Of a stretch of 64,000 nucleotides of DNA, positions 62,236 through 64,000 are shown piece by piece. This DNA is from Desulfobacteraceae bacterium UBA2245 (GTDB lineage: Bacteria > Desulfobacterota > Desulfobacteria > Desulfobacterales > UBA2245), in assembly GCA_002347265.1 (NCBI GenBank), contig DDYB01000025.1:24925-88924 (forward strand), read 5' to 3'. Positions within the stretch are counted from its first letter, which is position 1, and each line of letters starts with the position of its first letter. The notes beneath the pieces are model-generated. The model ran no database searches. It saw nothing but the letters and a program-made list of their open reading frames with translations, and had not been told where the DNA came from. The translations under genes were made by a program, and so were the position numbers.

Positions 62236-62267
62236 AAACAGCCTTTACAATCCTGCAATTCTGGTTC

Positions 62268-62290
62268 AGAGCGCCGGAGCGCTCTTTTTT
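62268..62290 (+). terminator. Terminator-like hairpin between rpoH and tRNA-Arg
   Basis: AGAGCGC (62268-62274) pairs with GCGCTCT (62279-62285) around a CGGA loop, then TTTTT. It reads as a forward-strand terminator although no forward gene precedes it; on the reverse strand it falls in the rpoH leader. Confidence 0.7.
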
Positions 62291-62337
62291 ATGGACATGC
62301 CGACGGACTTATGCTATTTGCAGCCCATCATTTACAT

Positions 62338-62414
<77 letters not shown>

Positions 62415-62605
62415 TTAAATACAGTGGTTGAGGCATAATCAGCTCAGGTGGTTTTTCTTTGGTCAGATGTTGTTCGGATGGAACAGCAATCAACTGGGGA
62501 ACTCGAAGACGCAGCACCTTGAAGTGACGAAAATATCGGCGATTGTGAAGTTCTTCATGGTATGATTTGAAGATCAAAGAAAAGTCTTGTAAGGATAACT
62601 CAAGG

Positions 62606-63307
62606 ATGAAGTTACGAAGCCATATCTCTACCAAGCTGATCAAGGAATATTTTTTATTTGGATGGATGGTTGCAATTTTTCTAGCGGCAGCCTTGCCTGA
62701 TGCATCATTGGCAGCTTCACATGACAAAATCGAAAGATCGCCCCTTGTCAGTGGAGTGTTTAAGAATATACCAATGAAAGATGCAATTGTATCAATAGAA
62801 AAAAATATAGGTTATAAAATAATTCTGCAATCATTTGATCTTTCGATCCCTGTGTCGGGGGAGTTTGTCGAAAAAGATATTAATGCTGTTTTTACCAGTC
62901 TTCTTAAAGGGTATAATCTCGTTGTCCTGATCGATAATGAAAAACGAATCGTACAAATAAAATCCTTAGGGAAAAAAGGAAAAAACCATGAATTGGTGAA
63001 CGAAACAGTCGATGCGACGGCGTTTCCTGAAAACGATGGAGTAGAAAGCTCCGAAATTACAAATCCTCAAAAAGAGCAAGGAGGGGAGCCAATAATCCTT
63101 GAAGATGGAGCTGACATTGCAGATCGTGATCCTTTTACCGGCAAAACGGAAGATGAGATAATCAAATTACATGGCGACCAGAATCTCGAGATAGAACAGG
63201 AAGTGGCAAATCCAAATACTATTGAACCATTCACTGGAATGACGAATGCGGAAATTGCAGATCTGCATCATAAACAGAACGAAAATATATCAGGTGATCA
63301 ACCTTAA
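62606..63307 (+). CDS. Exported STN-like protein with two PFTG repeats
   Basis: 233 residues from the ATG at 62606, with AAGGA upstream. The signal/membrane segment is YFLFGWMVAIFLAAALPDASLA. Residues about 48-110 (SGVFKNIPMKDAIVSIEKNIGYKIIL... FTSLLKGYNLVVLIDNEKRIVQIKSLG) resemble the short secretin/TonB N-terminal fold. The C-terminal region has a duplicated block, PFTGKTEDEIIKLHGDQN (from residue 176) and PFTGMTNAEIADLHHKQN (from 208). The gene is AT-rich compared with most of the window. Function unknown; a secretin-like or receptor-like pilotin role is possible. Confidence 0.62.
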   Translation: MKLRSHISTKLIKEYFLFGWMVAIFLAAALPDASLAASHDKIERSPLVSGVFKNIPMKDAIVSIEKNIGYKIILQSFDLSIPVSGEFVEKDINAVFTSLLKGYNLVVLIDNEKRIVQIKSLGKKGKNHELVNETVDATAFPENDGVESSEITNPQKEQGGEPIILEDGADIADRDPFTGKTEDEIIKLHGDQNLEIEQEVANPNTIEPFTGMTNAEIADLHHKQNENISGDQP

Positions 63308-63350
63308 TCGAGGTTGTAGTTGAATAAAAATTCAATAACGGAGGCCTATT

Positions 63351-63704
63351 GTGCTAAAAATCAACGTAAAAATCCAATTAGTCATTTTTGCAATCATCGG
63401 TTTGATAATTTTTAATGGTGAGAGTGATGCTTATGCCACTGTCGACTGCATTTCTGCACAAGTTGTGTTTGCGGGGCCTGCATTTGCAGGGACAAGCAAG
63501 GTAGGTGTGTTGCTGAAAAACACTTCCCCCGCCGCCATAGGCACGTGGGCAGTGAATACGGACAGGATGTTCTACTTGCATGATAGTATTCTTGACAGGG
63601 GTCTGGCTACATTATTGACCGCAAAAGCAATCCAGCGCAATGTGTGGGTACGTTTGGTAAATTATACGGCTGGTTCGTTAATTACTATTGTGTATGTGAA
63701 GTAG
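63351..63704 (+). CDS. Small exported hypothetical protein
   Basis: 117 residues from a GTG at 63351, with GGAGG six bases upstream. A signal peptide (VIFAIIGLIIFNGESDAYA) is followed by a short domain with the wording VLLKNTSPAAIGTWAVNTDRMFYL and VRLVNYTAGSLITIVYVK. No family recognised. It lies 43 bases after the STN-like gene and is AT-rich like it. Confidence 0.6.
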   Translation: MLKINVKIQLVIFAIIGLIIFNGESDAYATVDCISAQVVFAGPAFAGTSKVGVLLKNTSPAAIGTWAVNTDRMFYLHDSILDRGLATLLTAKAIQRNVWVRLVNYTAGSLITIVYVK

Positions 63705-63877
63705 TTTCGTCGAAAGAATGATGGCCCAAGTAGAACGGAAAAGATTGCCCGTTTTACCTTAACACAGCTAATTCGACATTGAGATGGATCGTGGTTATCT
63801 GCAGGTTAGTTCAATCTTAATTCAGTTTCAGCCGGGCAGTCAAAGAATGATATCATCTTTGAATCAGGCAGATAAAA

Positions 63878-64000
63878 ATGAAGATTGAAGACCGCATTGC
63901 CATTGAGAAAGCCGATATCACAAGGCTTGTCGTCGATGCTATTGTCAACGCCGCGAATTCTTCACTGCTGGGAGGCGGCGGAGTGGATGGCGCCATCCAT
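63878..64000 (+). CDS. Macro-domain protein, N-terminus only
   Basis: A 41-codon frame from the ATG at 63878 is open to the window edge. It reads ...KADITRLVVDAIVNAAN followed by SSLLGGGGVDGAIH, the canonical start of a macro domain that binds ADP-ribose (O-acetyl-ADP-ribose deacetylase type, YmdB-like). The VNAAN and GGGGVDGAIH motifs are diagnostic. The remainder is outside the window. Confidence 0.85.
   Translation, partial: MKIEDRIAIEKADITRLVVDAIVNAANSSLLGGGGVDGAIH

Overview
The window looks like chromosome from a Gram-negative, largely anaerobic bacterium. It is most likely a member of the Desulfobacterota (a Desulfosarcina/Desulfococcus-like sulfate reducer or relative). This is inferred from the gene mix: a Tat-exported DUF362/polyferredoxin/aldo-keto reductase operon, an acyl-CoA dehydrogenase with its own EtfBA, phenylacetate-CoA ligase paired with an ACT protein, an archaeal-type ADH synthase (DhnA-like aldolase), Fe-superoxide dismutase, outer-membrane lipoproteins and a TolC protein. 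No ribosomal RNA gene is present, so the placement is by gene content only.

Layout. 1-510 is the start of an unknown reverse-strand gene cut by the window edge. 647-5951 is a four-gene redox operon (DUF6599, DUF362, membrane polyferredoxin, aldo/keto reductase) behind a near-consensus sigma-70 promoter. 6023-12660 holds housekeeping genes: an AEC transporter, a methyltransferase, thiL, an acyl-CoA synthetase, ADH synthase and sodB with a clear terminator. 12735-16530 is a fatty-acid/acyl-CoA oxidation unit: a TetR regulator with a palindromic operator, an acyl-CoA dehydrogenase, etfB and etfA. 16556-20464 has an MFS transporter and small proteins, ending in an MBL-fold hydrolase. 20617-26277 looks like an exopolysaccharide modification set (GINT1_N-like beta-propeller protein, secreted pectate-lyase-fold protein, MBOAT O-acyltransferase, SGNH-like partner).

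26486-40352 is the most striking region: a complete Lap-type adhesin system. It has a LapA-like giant adhesin with an N-terminal retention module, a TAAG LapG-cleavage motif and five near-identical 339-bp Calx-beta repeats. Around it are a LuxR-type regulator with a degenerate receiver, LapC and LapB (type I secretion), a small conserved ORF, LapD (degenerate GGDEF/EAL c-di-GMP receptor), LapG (periplasmic Cys protease) and LapE (TolC-like). The expected logic is that high c-di-GMP makes LapD sequester LapG, so LapA stays anchored in the outer membrane, and low c-di-GMP frees LapG to clip it. The neighbouring polysaccharide-acylation genes suggest a combined matrix/adhesion locus.

40353-41381 is an AT-rich gap with a broken response-regulator remnant, then tRNA-Leu(TAA) with its own terminator. 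41490-62235 is mostly housekeeping: a TrkA-N-like protein, Maf, YggS, QueH, an M48-TPR protease, a GAF-MshEN-PilB ATPase, ACT + PaaK, an amidase, MutS, a DUF1049 protein, HIT, UPF0280, a dGTPase, Mut7-C, two lipoproteins and RpoH. 62338-64000 begins with tRNA-Arg(TCT). It is followed by distinctly AT-richer sequence with a STN-like secreted protein, a small exported protein and the start of a macro-domain protein, which looks like the edge of a genomic island inserted at the tRNA.
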